A stretch of DNA of 64,000 bases. It comes from Corbicula japonica (lineage: Eukaryota; Mollusca; Bivalvia; Venerida; Cyrenidae). The notes under the pieces were generated by a model. It searched no databases and was not told the origin of the DNA. It was given only the letters and a program-made list of their open reading frames with translations. The translations under genes were made by a program, and so were the position numbers. The stretch spans positions 11,026,396 to 11,090,395 of the forward strand of contig JAZAYU010000009.1 in NCBI GenBank assembly GCA_038501625.1, read 5' to 3'. Positions 1 through 13,000 of the stretch are shown piece after piece (the first letter of the stretch is position 1; every line of letters begins with the position of its first letter).

Positions 1-1017
1 AGCCTTCAAACTTCATAGGGTGATAGCCCTTATTGAGTAAAAGAACCCTATTGATTTTGGGGTCAGTAGGTCAAAGGTCGTCACAGTGACCTGAAGAGTG
101 AAAACTGTTTCCGCTCAATAACTTGAGTACCCTTTGACCCAGAGCCTTCAAACTTCATACAGTGATAGCCCTTATTGAGTAGAAGAACCCTATTGATTTT
201 GGGGTCAGTAGGTCAAAGGTCAAGGTCACAGGGGCCCGAAGAGTGAAAACTGTTTTCGCTCAATAACTCGAGTACCCTTTGACCCAGAGCCTTCATACAT
301 AACAGGGTGATAGCCCTTATTGAGTAGAAGAACCCTATTGATTTTGGTGTCAGTAGGTCAAAAGTCAAGGTCACAGGGGCCTGAAGAGTGAAAACTGTTT
401 CTGCTTAATAACTTGAGTACCCTTTGACCCAGGGACTTCAAACTTCATAGTTTGTTAGCTATTATAGAATAGAAGAAACTTATTGATTAGGGGGTCAGTA
501 GGTCAAAGGTCAAGGTCACAGGGGCCTGAAGAGTAAAAACCATTTCCGCTCAATAACTGGAGTACCGTTTGACCCTGAGCCTTCAAACTTCATAGGGTGA
601 TAGCCCTTATTGATTAGAAGAACCCTATTGATTTGGGGTCAGTAGGTCAAAGGTCAAGGTCACAGGGGCCTGAAGAGTGAAAACCGTTTCTACTCAATAA
701 CAGGAGTTCTATTTTACCCAGAGCCTTCAAACAATACGATGGATGTCCTTATTGAGTAGAGGACTCCTATTGATTTTGGGGTCAGTAGATCAAAGGTCAA
801 GGTCAGAGGGGCCACGAAGAGTGGAAACCGTATCCGGTCAATTACTGGAGAACTGCTTGAACCAGAGTATTCAAACTAAATAGGGTAATAGCCCTTATTG
901 AGTAGAAGAATCCTATTGATTATGGAATCAGTATGTCAAAGGTCAAGGTCACAGGGGTCATGGCGCAGGGGTTATCGTGCAGGGGGGAGACATGTGTTTT
1001 TCACAAAAAACATCTAG
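1..1017 (+). mobile_element. 3' part of a Helitron-like element with ~144-bp tandem core
   Basis: About seven imperfect units of ~144 bp (each with AGCCTTCAAACTTCATA and GGTCAGTAGGTCAAAGGTCA), degenerating toward the right. It closes with a hairpin at 995-1012 (TGTTTTT-CAC-AAAAAACA) followed by TCTAG|T, the classical Helitron 3' terminus. The left end lies outside the window. Confidence 0.7.
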
Positions 1018-1166
1018 TTGTAATTACAGTCAACAGCAAAATTAAAAGTTCAATAAAAATTTATGTCTACAGCACACACAAAACACTAAATCCATCAGTG
1101 TTGAAGTAGTTCATTTATTTACCTCTCTTGCACTGTTGGAAACATTGAAACTATTATTGCCATTGC

Positions 1167-1383
1167 CACCTTTATCTTATGGGTGAACAGTGTCGATCCA
1201 ACTCAGCCAGCACATCCATGCCATATGAACAAGATCTACATTGTTTGCTCTTTGATTTGTTTCATAATTTCTTACCAAAATGCAACAAGTGCAGATCCTG
1301 ATCAGACGGCATGAATGTGCAGGCTAATCTGGATCTACACTAGTTGAACATGCATAAAAATGCGTATAGAGGAAAGGGTGAAC
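1167..1383. repeat. TTAA-MITE copy (diverged)
   Basis: Member of the abundant ~235-bp family. Consensus features are ends TTAACCCTTTCCTCCATA / TATGGAGGAAAGGGTTAA and two internal palindromic arms built on GTAGATCCAGATCAGC and GGCACATCCGTGCC. This copy lacks a clean left end. Confidence 0.7.
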
Positions 1384-2465
1384 TATGGTTCATCAGCAAA
1401 ACTAACAAATTTCATATTGCCATGCTCTTTTGATGAATATTGATCTCTTGAAGAATTATTAATTCACACCTTAACTGCCTAACATTCTTAGTTATTTAAT
1501 AATATCATGTGACTTTCTACTTACCCCTAATCAGTTGAATTTTGGTTTGAACTAAATAAAGATAATTAGGTATGTTCTGTTCAGAATTAACCAGCTATAA
1601 GCAGAACAGACCCATTTTCTAAATCACCGAGATGTTCTTACTTGGTAAGATAAGTTACAACAACACAAGTGTTTTTGGCTGATTTCTTCTGTTAGCTAAT
1701 TTCAGCAGCATGCTTAAAGATCTTATTTAGACAGAATTTGTTATTGTTATGAACCCATGATCAAAATATGGTCTAGCAATTATTAGTAGCTTACGTTTCA
1801 TAAGAGGACTTGATGGTGTTAGGGATGCTGCTGCTGGTGATGAAGAATCCTCCTTTGAGAATGCACTGCTAAATGAGCGCTTTAGTTTCATTAAAGATGT
1901 CAAACCAATTGTCTGAAATCAAAAGAAATTACTTGTACATTTTTAACATAAATTGAATTCAAACCACTCTAAATTTAGGGAAAAATGAAGAAAATCAGGG
2001 TGCCTCCATAGATTGTGTTGCTTTTCAATAACCGTCATCGGCAAGTGGAAATATTTTGCATATTTAAATAAAGTGATCCTCACATATTATTCTGACCAAA
2101 TTTTATGACGTTTGGATAATATTTAATTTTTAATGTCAAAACTGGGTGAGCAACGTATCCATCCACCTTAACTATAATAAATAAATATAATATTTACCTG
2201 ATTTTAAAAATGGTGAAGGTCTAGGAATAACCGGGTAGTCATGACCACCTTCAGGTTTGCATAAAGTATAAGGATTAGATATATCAGAGATGGTGTTAAA
2301 CTGCCCTCCTTCTGCTAATTATCACTAATAATTAATTAATTAATACCAATAAAAAAGTGAACATAATTTAATGTAGTTTCTTGGTATGACAAAATCCTCT
2401 CATGCCCCCTCCCTAAACCAGCATCAGCAGGTCACACCAGATGGGCACCAACATCACAGTGGAGG
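1384..2465. other. PMS2-distal intronic sequence, nothing recognised
   Basis: AT-rich single-copy-looking sequence. No open frame, RNA gene or repeat recognised on either strand. Confidence 0.5.
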
Positions 2466-2542
2466 TTAAATGTTTTACTCCATATACCGGTATACATATT
2501 TTAACGCTTGTGCAAAAAGTGTAGATCCAGATCAGTTGGCAC
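2466..2542. repeat. TTAA-MITE copy, left piece, split by the hAT
   Basis: Runs TACTCCATATACC ... GTAGATCCAGATCAG up to the hAT target site; it resumes at 4300. Confidence 0.75.
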
Positions 2543-4299
2543 CAGACCTGGGGTAATTGTAATCAGTAATTGTAATCAGCTGTAATGATTACATTGTTTC
2601 CAAGTAATCAGATGTAATGATTACATTGGCTAAAACTTATTAAAATTACTGTAATTTAATTAATTACTCAAGAAAAAATGCCTGTAATCATGATTAATTT
2701 CTGATTACATTCTGATTACATGTACATATGAAGTTTATATTAACAATGAAAAAGTTTAAAAATAAACAGGATATTGAAAAAACAACATGTTTCTCTGAAT
2801 ATGTTGTTGTTTTGAATTTTAACCTACATCAAAACTGAGCAAACCGATAATGCGTCCACACCAAAAGTTTAAATTAATGATTTAGAGGGCCATATCAAGC
2901 CTTAGGCAATATTATGACAAGGATCAGAAATACATTATGACAAAATGTATTGAACCCATGATCAATATGTTCTCACCTACAACTGAAAATTGAAAGGTGT
3001 CAGTGTTTTCACCTGCAAATTTATAAAAGGTGATTAAAATTATTTTCCAATTTAGGTAAAAGTGAGATCAAAGAGATTTGTTAATGATTTGTTTGTGAAT
3101 GTGTAAAATTGGTCATTTCAAGTTTGTCAGTCATGGCAGCAAACCTATGGAGCCATTTTGTGCTGCCTGAAAATGCAGGTAATTTTAAAGGAAAATGCAA
3201 GCACTGTGCTACAATAATATCTGTGCACATCAAAACAACCTCAAATTTCATTACACATTTAAACATTACTGGTAGTTACTCAATCCCTCATTCTATTAGA
3301 ATTTGAGTTAAATTATAATAACTATACAAAACTTTCAACAACAGGAAGACTCAGTAGAGAAGAGAATGGTTCCATATGAAAATGATGCTGCACTTGTGAT
3401 GGCAGCAGCATTAAATCCAAGGTTTAAATTGCGCTGGTGTAGTCCAGATAAACTGTCAAGAACAGAGAGAACTGTGGAATCTATCCTTAGTTCTTACAAA
3501 CCTACAGATGTCAGTGACTTTGATTCAGCATGTAAAAATCCCTCTGATGATTCTTTTTCACCTCCAAAATAAATTTAGTAGATTTGAATTTTTTAGACTT
3601 TATAACACCTGAGAAATAAAGAAATGGAACTACTCTGGTGTGAAAAAAATGAACTGAAAGATTATCTCTCTTCACCCAGTATCGACATGAAAGATAATCC
3701 ATCAAAATTCTGGAAAAACAGCAAAGAGTATCCATCTCTGGCACCACTGGCAAATAAATAGCTGGCCAATTCTGCCTCTTCAGCACCTGTAGAAAGACTC
3801 TTGAGCATTGCAGGCAGAATCTTTAGACCAGACAGATGTTATTTAAAGTCTTAAAACATTTGAGCAGTTGATGCTCATTAAATGCAACTCTTGTGTTTGC
3901 CTCAAAATTTAATATCATGAAAATATGAGCAAACTGTTAGCTTGTTTGTGTATCTTTTACATATTTATAGCTATTCAAAAAAAATTTAAAAGATAGTATG
4001 AAGTTCATTTATTCAATAGTGTACATATTTAAATGTGTTCATTAAAGTTCTTTATAATGTATAGACAATTATGTTCTTTGTAAAATTAATGAGAGATATG
4101 TTTTAATCTTCAATATGAATTGGTGTGTGTACATGTAATCAAATGTAATCAAAATGTAATCTGATTACTTTACCAAAGTAATTGTAATTTAATCATTACA
4201 TTTGGAAAATAAGGTAATTGTAATTTCATCATTAATTTAAATTAGCAAAGTAATTGTAATTTAATCATTACATTTTCCCTAGTAATCGCCTCAGGTCTG
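2543..4299 (+). mobile_element. hAT transposon relic with BED finger, 8-bp TSD
   Basis: Ends CAGACCTG / CAGGTCTG, flanked on both sides by GTTGGCAC (2535-2542, 4300-4307), an exact 8-bp target duplication as hAT elements make. Subterminal regions are rich in inverted TGTAATCA motifs. Inside on the plus strand: a BED-type zinc finger (about 3130-3270, LWSHF, CKHC, THL), a transposase segment (3366-3572, AAALNPRFKLRW) and the hATC dimerisation motif (about 3700-3840, ASSAPVERLLSIAG) interrupted by a stop. It is internally deleted and inactive. Confidence 0.88.
3109..3840 (+). pseudogene. Broken hAT transposase (BED finger ... hATC)
   Basis: Three in-order fragments of one transposase: BED finger MAANLWSHFVLPENAGNFKG, a middle piece ending ERTVESIL, and the C-terminal VERLLSIAGRIFRPDRC. 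Stops and a missing catalytic centre show that it is dead. Confidence 0.8.
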
Positions 4300-4448
4300 G
4301 TTGGCACCATGCCATCTGATCAGAGTTCACTTCTTTTTCAGAAAGAATAATTAATGAACTAAATACATTGTATCGTGAAGATTCTGATCAGACAGCATGT
4401 ATGTGCCGGCTGATCTGTGATCTGCATCTACATGGGAAACAGACATAT
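4300..4448. repeat. TTAA-MITE copy, right piece
   Basis: Continues CATGCCATCTGATCAG after the hAT, then GATCAGACAGCATG; the right end is decayed. Confidence 0.7.
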
Positions 4449-4701
4449 CCTTTGTAGTATTGGGTTAGTAAAAAATACTGAAGTGAAGTCAGAAAAACTC
4501 TTTATGGCAGCAACACTGAACTACACAACTTGGGTTGTGGTTGTAAATTTTGATTGATAAGGGGTTATCCATAGTCACAGGACACAAATATGTTTTAAAA
4601 ATAGTAAACTCTGTTTGACTAAGACAATTCATAAAGATTTCTTGATTCTGCGAAATCTCTCATCCGAGTCCCCCAGCTCCTGTATAAGTGTAACTGTTGC
4701 A

Positions 4702-4916
4702 TTAACCCTTTACACCATTTATACTCATTTAACATGTGTGAGACCAGTGAAGATCCAGATCAGCCAGAAGTCAGCGATCAGGATTGGCATTGTTTGCATT
4801 TTGGTCAGAAATAACCTTATTATAAAAAATTGAACAGTGCTGATCATGATTGGATGGCAAGGATGTGCGGGTAATCTGGATCTACACTGTTTTCCATCGA
4901 TGGAGTAAAGGATTTA
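4702..4916. repeat. TTAA-MITE copy
   Basis: TTAACCCTTTACACCATTTA to GATGGAGTAAAGGATTT, with both internal arms. Confidence 0.75.
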
Positions 4917-4999
4917 GAGACCCAAAGGTAGAGGAAAACCTTTACTTGTTTGTTATCGCCATGGATTAACAAAAACTTTTACACTTTTCTTACTACTAT

Positions 5000-5231
5000 T
5001 TAACCCTTTCCTCCATAGATACACCTTAATTGCGAGCGCCAACAGTTTAGATCAAGATCAGCCAGCACATCCGTGCCATCTGATCAGGATCTAAACTGTT
5101 CGCTTTTTGATTCACTAGGTTATTTCTGACCATAATGTGACCAGTGCAAATCCTGATCAGACGGTACAGATGTACCGGCTGATCTGGATTTACACTGGTC
5201 GCACATGCGTATTTATGGAGGAAAGGGTTAA
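5000..5231. repeat. TTAA-MITE copy, near-complete
   Basis: TTAACCCTTTCCTCCATAG to TATGGAGGAAAGGGTTAA, about 232 bp; a good reference copy. Open frames on both strands here are shadows. Confidence 0.85.
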
Positions 5232-5522
5232 AGTACAAGTAGGTATAAAATATAACAAACATAATTATTTACCTTTTCCACACTTTGATGCTTTACGAGT
5301 CTGTAAACAAAATGTTGGGGTTTAAATACTACCTCTACATGTTGTATTTTAGTTGTTGTCCATAATACCCCTTAGATTCCAGTCACTACTATTGACAATG
5401 CAATGCTTTTATACCCAGTTTTGGCACATTATACTGTTGAATCTGTCTTCAAAGATGGTCTATATTCACAGGTGACTTTGTTCTTTAAATCAGTCAATGG
5501 GAAAAATAAATAGAGGATATTT

Positions 5523-5941
5523 GTTTTTACCAGTGTAAGATAGAAATATATTTCACCGAGTGAGCTCCGGAATTGGTATTTTCACGAGTGGCGAAGCTAT
5601 GAGTCAAAATACATAATTCCGTAGTTCACGAGTGAAATATATTTCTATCTTACACTGGTAAAAACTAATTTTCTTTTTATTTTATGCTTTTAGTTCATGA
5701 TTTATGTGAATTAGACAGAAACATTACATGAAATGGCGCCAAAAACGTTTGTCTTTTACTTGACATATGACCAAACTTGAGCCCGATTTCTAAACGTTCT
5801 TATTTGGAATGTTATGTGCGTTTGAGTACCAACATCAAATAACAGTGAAAATAAAAATGATATTCCACTGTCTGAAAACTGAAATACCACTTTTATTTCA
5901 CCGGGAAAATTCTATATTTCACTGGAAAGCATAAAATAAAA
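5523..5941. repeat. Fold-back repeat pair
   Basis: About 33 bp at 5523-5556 (TTTTTACCAGTGTAAGATAG...) recurs inverted at 5632-5665. Next to it, TTTTATTTTATGCTTTT at about 5677 recurs inverted at 5925-5941. Probably one composite MITE with an internal arm motif TTCACGAGTG. Confidence 0.6.
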
Positions 5942-6959
5942 TGTGATCTTTACTTATAAGTGGTCTTGAGCACAGGTTCGGGTGTATTTATTATTCAATT
6001 CTCCACATTCGGAGACTTATAAGTCCATGATAGATAAAAATTGGCAGAATATTTCATCATCAAAGTGTAAACATCCTCACACTTTATTTTAACTGTATAA
6101 ATATTTTTTTTTTTACAAAGCCTTAAAAATGAGAATGTAAGTATCTTACCTTGAGTTTTCCCTAAGGTCTGTCTTTCCTATAAAAATGTTTAACACTTTT
6201 TTTACAATATATTAAATTATACATAGAATACCTGTACAAAAAAAAGCTCTATTATCATTTTTTTAATAGTATCTGGTTGGTTATACATGTTTAAATTTTT
6301 ACTACCTTTGAATTTGTTAAAACTATTTTACGACAGAAAGTGGCATTCCATCACTGTCTTTGATCAGATTTATTTAAATGTTCATGAAAACATTTGTTGG
6401 GAGACTTAATACAAATTCCTGTATTGTTAGTAGAGTAAAGGCAACTGTCACAAACTGAAAATGAACCACATCAGAAACAAAAGCATCTGTGGTATGTTAA
6501 CATTATCGGTAAATGATATTTCTTAAAATACCCAGTAACAGCTATTTATTTCATTTTCTGTTAACTGGTTATTCTATGAAAACGCCTGCCAAATTTCTTG
6601 CAACTCTGATTTTTTGAAACCTGTCCAAGATATATTGGATCAATCTCATATGCCGATTCATATGATACATTCTTAAAACGTGATGACAAATTATCTGTTG
6701 GCACTTCTCACAAAATGTTTTGTTTCCTTTATTGTGTTTATTGATTTATCAGGTTTTGTCTCCAGGTATGAACAAAAAGTCAATCTGCAATATGATATCT
6801 CTAAGATAAGTTTAGGGTATTTATAGTATTTATAATTCCTTAAAATCCTTTTTGGCAATAACTGTCAGTTTCTAGAATTAAATTATCCATATAAATGATA
6901 TCAGGATTTGGAAATGTTGACACAAAAACGATGTGAATACATTAAAGCCACACACTTAC
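5942..6959. other. PMS2 intron sequence, nothing recognised
   Basis: AT-rich; checked in particular for the PMS2 C-terminal motifs (QFNLGFI, QHATDEKYNFE) on the minus strand, none seen. Confidence 0.5.
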
Positions 6960-7032
6960 CAAAGCTCTGTAGTGGTACAGGTTGATACTGTAGTACAGAT
7001 GTTGTTGGCTCATACATGGCTATCAATGAGGC
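6960..7032 (-). CDS. PMS2: PMS2 coding exon 11 (last in window)
   Basis: Acceptor TGTTTCAG, donor GTAAGT. Encodes [20 protein letters not shown] then LQSF, matching human TSLIGMF right after the transducer domain. 73 nt, leaves phase 1. Confidence 0.85.
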
Positions 7033-10000
7033 CTGAAACATCAGTTTTTATACAAGATCTCTTACTGGAAGAAACACTAGTGGAGTTGAACACATTGCAG
7101 ATTTGTGATGAAATTGTATCAATAAACCATGTTTTAACCTACTAGTAGTTAAAAGTGATACAAAGTAGTCTAACTTACTCAAGTATGATTTCTGTTTTAG
7201 ACTGTTTAATCTGCGATCAAACAGTCCACAATTAAACAGAACAATAAGTCAAAATGCCTAACTAATTTTGCCTAACAATAGGTGATTAAACAGAGCAATT
7301 AGTCATAATGCCTATCTTATTTCGTGTTGTGTTTGATTGGAATCTTTCAACAGATTGCAAAGTGGTGCTGAAAACAAAGTTTTGCATTTATCCTTTACGA
7401 TTTTTTTTCAAATCTTAACATTGGCATCAATAAGATACTGTATAAGTGGTTATTTCTGCGTGCTACAAATTCTGTGGTTTTGTTAAAATTCAAAGGGTGT
7501 TTTAATTTCTGCATACATTATTTCTATGGCATCAAGTTCTTTCATAATCAGCCTAAAATTCTGCAGTCTCTGTAGAAAGTGGATATATGAAGGTCGTTGT
7601 CATTGCCATACAAACTTATTAAAATAAAGTAAAACTATTACATTTATTATGTTTGAGTTACCACTCATCTGTAAATTGAATATCTTTACGTCATCGTACA
7701 AAAAACAAAACAAACCATCATAGCAAACATGGTGTAGAATTTCATAAATGTTTCTTGATGCTTCCATAAACAATGAATGTTTGACTTACATGTAGGCGCA
7801 AACAATAATTATGTGTAACAATTGGAAAAGATTCGCCTATTCAATCATTATATGATGTGTGAAATATTTTCCTACGATTCACCTGTGTTTTAGGATTACA
7901 ATGACATGGTTTAAACACCTTTTAAATATGATCAGAGATAAACTTATTTTAATTTGATTACTGGTTAATGCAACATTATCCAAGCTCACTGAAATAAAAA
8001 ATATCTCTATATAAATATAGTGTAAGTACATACAAAATGTAGAATGCACATCGATAAGAAATTCACTAAGGGATAAAAATTCTGCAGATTTTAAATTTGG
8101 GGTCATTTATTTAACCACAGAAAAAGCAGAAATAAAGTCTCCGCAGAAATAACCACTTTATGGTAGTAACTTGTGCAGAATTTAGCAGAAGCCTGCTAGG
8201 ACATTGGCAATCTATTCTGCATACCTTGACCGTAGCCATGATAAGTTTCTCTCCCTCCAGGAACACCTGTCTCTTGTCTGGGGTCACATTAACATCTACA
8301 TTATCTGAAAACACATTACATCAATCAATAGTAAGTGTATATATAGTTTTTCAATAGGCTTTGAAAAATATTTAGGTTAACAGAAGCCCAAGGACTAGAT
8401 GCATTTATAAAATAACCTAAATGCTTTTCATATCCAGATGAATACATTAAATTATCAAATCATTCTTACATTTACACCAAATGTTTTCAAATCCTACCAA
8501 AATATTTGTAAGAATTTGGGATACTGACGCTTTTTGGAATGGCTGTTAATGATGGAGCCAAAGATGGGAAACTTGTTCACAGCATTAAAAAAGGTAGCAG
8601 CATTGCAAATATATACTACTTTTGGTACTCTGATAATTATGTTTGTAGGCGCACCTTTGATTAACAACTATTTAACCTTTCTTGCACAATACATATTTAT
8701 AGAATTTTAGAATGTCATTAAGATTACCTTTCTCCACAGTAATTTTGAAGACAACAAATGGATACTGGTGTCTGTTATACTGATGGTACACTTCATTCAC
8801 CACTTTACTTAACTGAAAAATAAAAGAATAACACCACCATTGTACCCTTTAACCCTTTCCTCAATCGATACACCTTAATTGTGAGGTTGAACAGTTTAGA
8901 TCCAGATCTGCATATCCGTGCCATCTGATCAGGATCTTAACTGTTCGCTTTTTGATTTGTTATGTTATCTCTGACCAAAATGCAACCAGTGCAGATCCTG
9001 ATCAGATGGCACGGATGTGCCGGCTGATCTGGATCTACACTGGTCACACATGCATAAAAAGGCGTATATATGGAGTAATGGGTTAAAAGCTAAACACAGC
9101 ATCAGTTACATTTTCAAACAGCCTAGACCAAGATCACTATACACTGTTTGACAATTAAAAAGTCAATTAAATGTCCCATACAATGAATAGACTGGCAAAA
9201 ATAGATATAAAGCTGAGTCCATTAGATGATTTCAGCTCGTAAAAGATTATTATAGAAATGTGACTGGTAAACTGTTATAGGAATGTGACTTGTAAATTGT
9301 TATAGAAATGTGATTGGCAAATTGTTATAGAAATGTGACTGGCAATTTTTTTATTGAAATGTGATTGGTTAATTGTTTTAGAAATGGGACTGGTAAATTG
9401 TTTTAGAAATGTAGCTGGTAAATTGATTAACAATTTAACAACCCACATAAAACCATTTTAACTGAAAACTATGAAATTTCAGGCCCACAAATATAAATAT
9501 ATTCGCAGTGAACAGTATGTACTTACCTTTGCTGAATCAAATGGTCTACCATTGATGAAAAAGAATTGTCTATCTGTACTACTCCTTCCCTGACCATGTT
9601 CACACTTCGACACATAGCCCTCTATTCTGCAAGTGTACACAAATAAACAGTCTCTTATGAAGTTTGCCCTAGTACACAAATAAACAGTCTCTTATGAAGT
9701 CTGGACAAATAAACAGTCTCTTATGAAGTCTGGCCTAAGTTATATTCTTTTAAATAATATAAAGATATAGACAAGATACACAAGCCTTAATATTTCAATA
9801 AATGCATTCAATTTTTCTCATTTACAAACTAATATCTAAAACAACCCCTTACTGCATTAATATTAAAAACATTCCCAAACTGAATTATTAATTGAAAGTT
9901 CCTTCAAACATTTTTTTTTCATTCAAAATTAGAAAACATGAATCACTCCATACAAAAACCCTTCTAGACAGTTTCCCTATTAGTTTAAATTACATTTTAT

Positions 10001-13000
10001 TTTACATCGATTGTGAAACAAGTTATTCCAACTTATATTAATCACACTCGATGACTGCTTCCTGGGTTGCCAACCAGTACTTGCGCCTTTTTTACCTTAC
10101 ATTTAGATTGTTAATGTAAATTCTTAGATTTTTTTCATTTCTCCTGTCAATGGACATTAATTAAAATAATAACAAAATTAAGTGCCAACCCAAACACAGT
10201 GGTATAACTGTACCTGAACACTGAATAGTTATTTCCCTTTATGCCAAACTCTGAACACTGATCTTCATTAGCCTCAATCTTTTTGAACTCCAGCAAACCC
10301 TGGCTCTAAAATGTAGGAGTTAATTAAGTAATAGCAACATGAAAGTTAACAAGCATTTGTAAGATTTAATATTTACATATTTAAGTAAAATCAGTACAAA
10401 ATAATTATATGACAACACCTCTATCAATAATATGTAAACTTTGCAGCCAGTCATATGGCATCATTCCAGGACATTATCCCTTTCCTGGATAGATACACAT
10501 TTTTACGCGTGTGCGACCAGTGTAGATCAAGATCAGCTGGTACATCCGTGCCGTCTGATCAGGATCTGCACTGGTCACATTTTGGTCAGAAATTACCTAA
10601 TGAATCAAAAAGCGAACAGTTTAGATCCAGATCAGCCGGCACATCCGTGCCGGCTGATCTGGATCTAAACTGTTTGCCCTAGCAATAAAGGTGTATCTGT
10701 ACAGGAATTGGTTATACAGTCTAATTGCAATAACTCAGAAGTCCCAAGGGATTAATGATTTACTTCGAGTTATCACTAACTTCGAGTTATCGCGACTATG
10801 ACTTTTCCAAAACACCATTTGAGTTTTAGAAAGTTACGATGTGCAATTATTACGGTATGTACATAACAAATGCTTGTTGAAAAGTTTGCTCAATAAAACA
10901 AGACAATTATTTTTTAAATAAGTTTATTACTCAGTTTTCTATTCATGATTATATAAACAAGAGCCGTCAGAGACGGGTTATGCTCCCCAACGCCGCTTTG
11001 TCACAAATACTTTTTTGTTAGAACAGGAAGAATTTGTAAGAAAGATATTGTATTTGAAAGTTTCCTTTACGATTCAAACAGAAAGCATTTTACAATATTG
11101 TACAAAAATAAGACAAAAAAAATGAGAAATTTCAAAGGGCACTAACTCAAAAATGAATAAAGCAAGAGTTATGGTTCTTGTGCATTGCACTGCTCCGCAT
11201 TGAGATCATTCTACTTATGAAGTTTCAAGTTCAGAAACTTTTATACTTTGTGAGATAAGCACCAGATAAAACTAAGTAAGAGAAATTTCAAAGGGAAATA
11301 AATAAAAAATCAATAAAGCAAGATTTATGGTTCTTGTGCACTGCACTGCGCCTCATTGAGATCTATCTACTTATGAAGTTTCAACTTCCTAACTCTTATA
11401 CTTTGTGAGATATGCCCCGGACAAAAAGTAAGTATGGTAAATTTCAAAGGGCATTAACTCTATAATGAATAAAGCAAGAGTTATGGTACTTGTGTGCTGC
11501 ACTGCTCCTCAACGAATTCATTCTACTTATGAAGTTTCAAGTTCATAACTCTTATACTTTGTGTGATATGCCCTGGACAAAAAATAAGTAAGAGAAATTT
11601 CAAAGGGCAATAAATCAAAAATCAATAAAAGCAAGAGTTATGGTTCTTATGCACTGCACTGCTCATCATTGAGATCTATCTACTTATGAAGTTTCAACTT
11701 CATAACTCTTATACTTTGTGAGATATGCCCCGGACAAAAAGGAAGTATGAAAAATTTCAAAGGGCAATAACTCAAAAATGAATAAAGCAAGAGTTATGGT
11801 TCTTGTGCACTGCACTGCTCCTCCCTGAGATCTATCTAGTTATGAAGGTTCAACTTCATAACTCTTATACTTTGTGAGATATGCCCCAGACAAAAAGTAA
11901 GTATGAATAATTTGAAAGGGCAATAACTCAAAAATGAATAAAGCAAGAGTTATGGTTCTTATGCACTGCACTGCTCCTCCCTGAGATCTATCTACTTATG
12001 AAGTTTCAACTTCATAACTCTTATACTTTGTGAAATATGCCCCGGACAAAAAGTAAGTATGAGAAATTTCAAAGGGCAATAACTCAAAAATGAATAAAGC
12101 AAGAGTTATGGTTCTTGTGCACTGCACTGCTCCTCATTGAGATCTATCTACTTATGAAGTTTCAACTTCATAACTCTTATACTTTGTGAGATATGCCCCG
12201 GACAAAAAGTAAGTATGAGAAATTTCAAAGGGCAATAACTCAAAAATGAATAAAGCAAGAGTTATGGTTCTTGTGCACTGCACTGCTCCTCATTGAGATC
12301 TATCTACTTATGAAGTTTCAACTTCATAACTCTTATACTTTGTGAGATATGCCCCGGACAAAAAGTAAGTATGAGAAATTTCAAAGGGCAATAACTCAAA
12401 AATGAATAAAGCAAGAGTTATGGTTCTTGTGCACTGCACTGCTCCTCATTGAGATCTATCTACTTATGAAGTTTCAACTTCATAACTCTTATACTTTGTG
12501 AGATATGCCCCGGACAAAAAGTAAGTATGAGAAATTTCAAAGGGCAATAACTCAAAAATGAATAAAGCAAGAGTTATGGTTCTTGTGCACTGCACTGCTC
12601 CTCAACGAGATCTAACTACCTATGAAGTTTAGTCTTGATACCTCTCATAGTTTTTGTGTAATTGTCCGGACAATATTATGACGGACGGACGGACGAACGG
12701 ACGAACGGACGAACGGGACGGACGGACGGACAAAGCGACAACTATATGCTCCCCCGAATTTCGGGGGGAGCATAATAAAGATCGAAGAAGACACAACTTT
12801 TTAACAAATTTTAACAAATATAATTGTACGAACATGAAACATGTGTATACAGTGCATCCTAATCCAATTACAAGCTAAGGCTTTACGACACACCTTTAAA
12901 TATATTCATATTAAATTGAGAATGAAAACATCAGATATTCTCAAACAACCATTACACATTTTATTATGAATATTTACAGATGATGACATGCTACAAATAC

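Noticed and set aside
3511..3786. 91-residue minus-strand frame
   Set aside because: Antisense shadow of the hAT transposase remnant.
1..6959. Remaining PMS2 exons (C-terminal endonuclease half)
   Set aside because: No minus-strand match to the conserved C-terminal motifs was seen; they are taken to lie off the left edge rather than to be lost.
10959..12775. CRISPR-like regular repeats
   Set aside because: Units are contiguous ~156-bp repeats without unique spacers, in a eukaryotic context.
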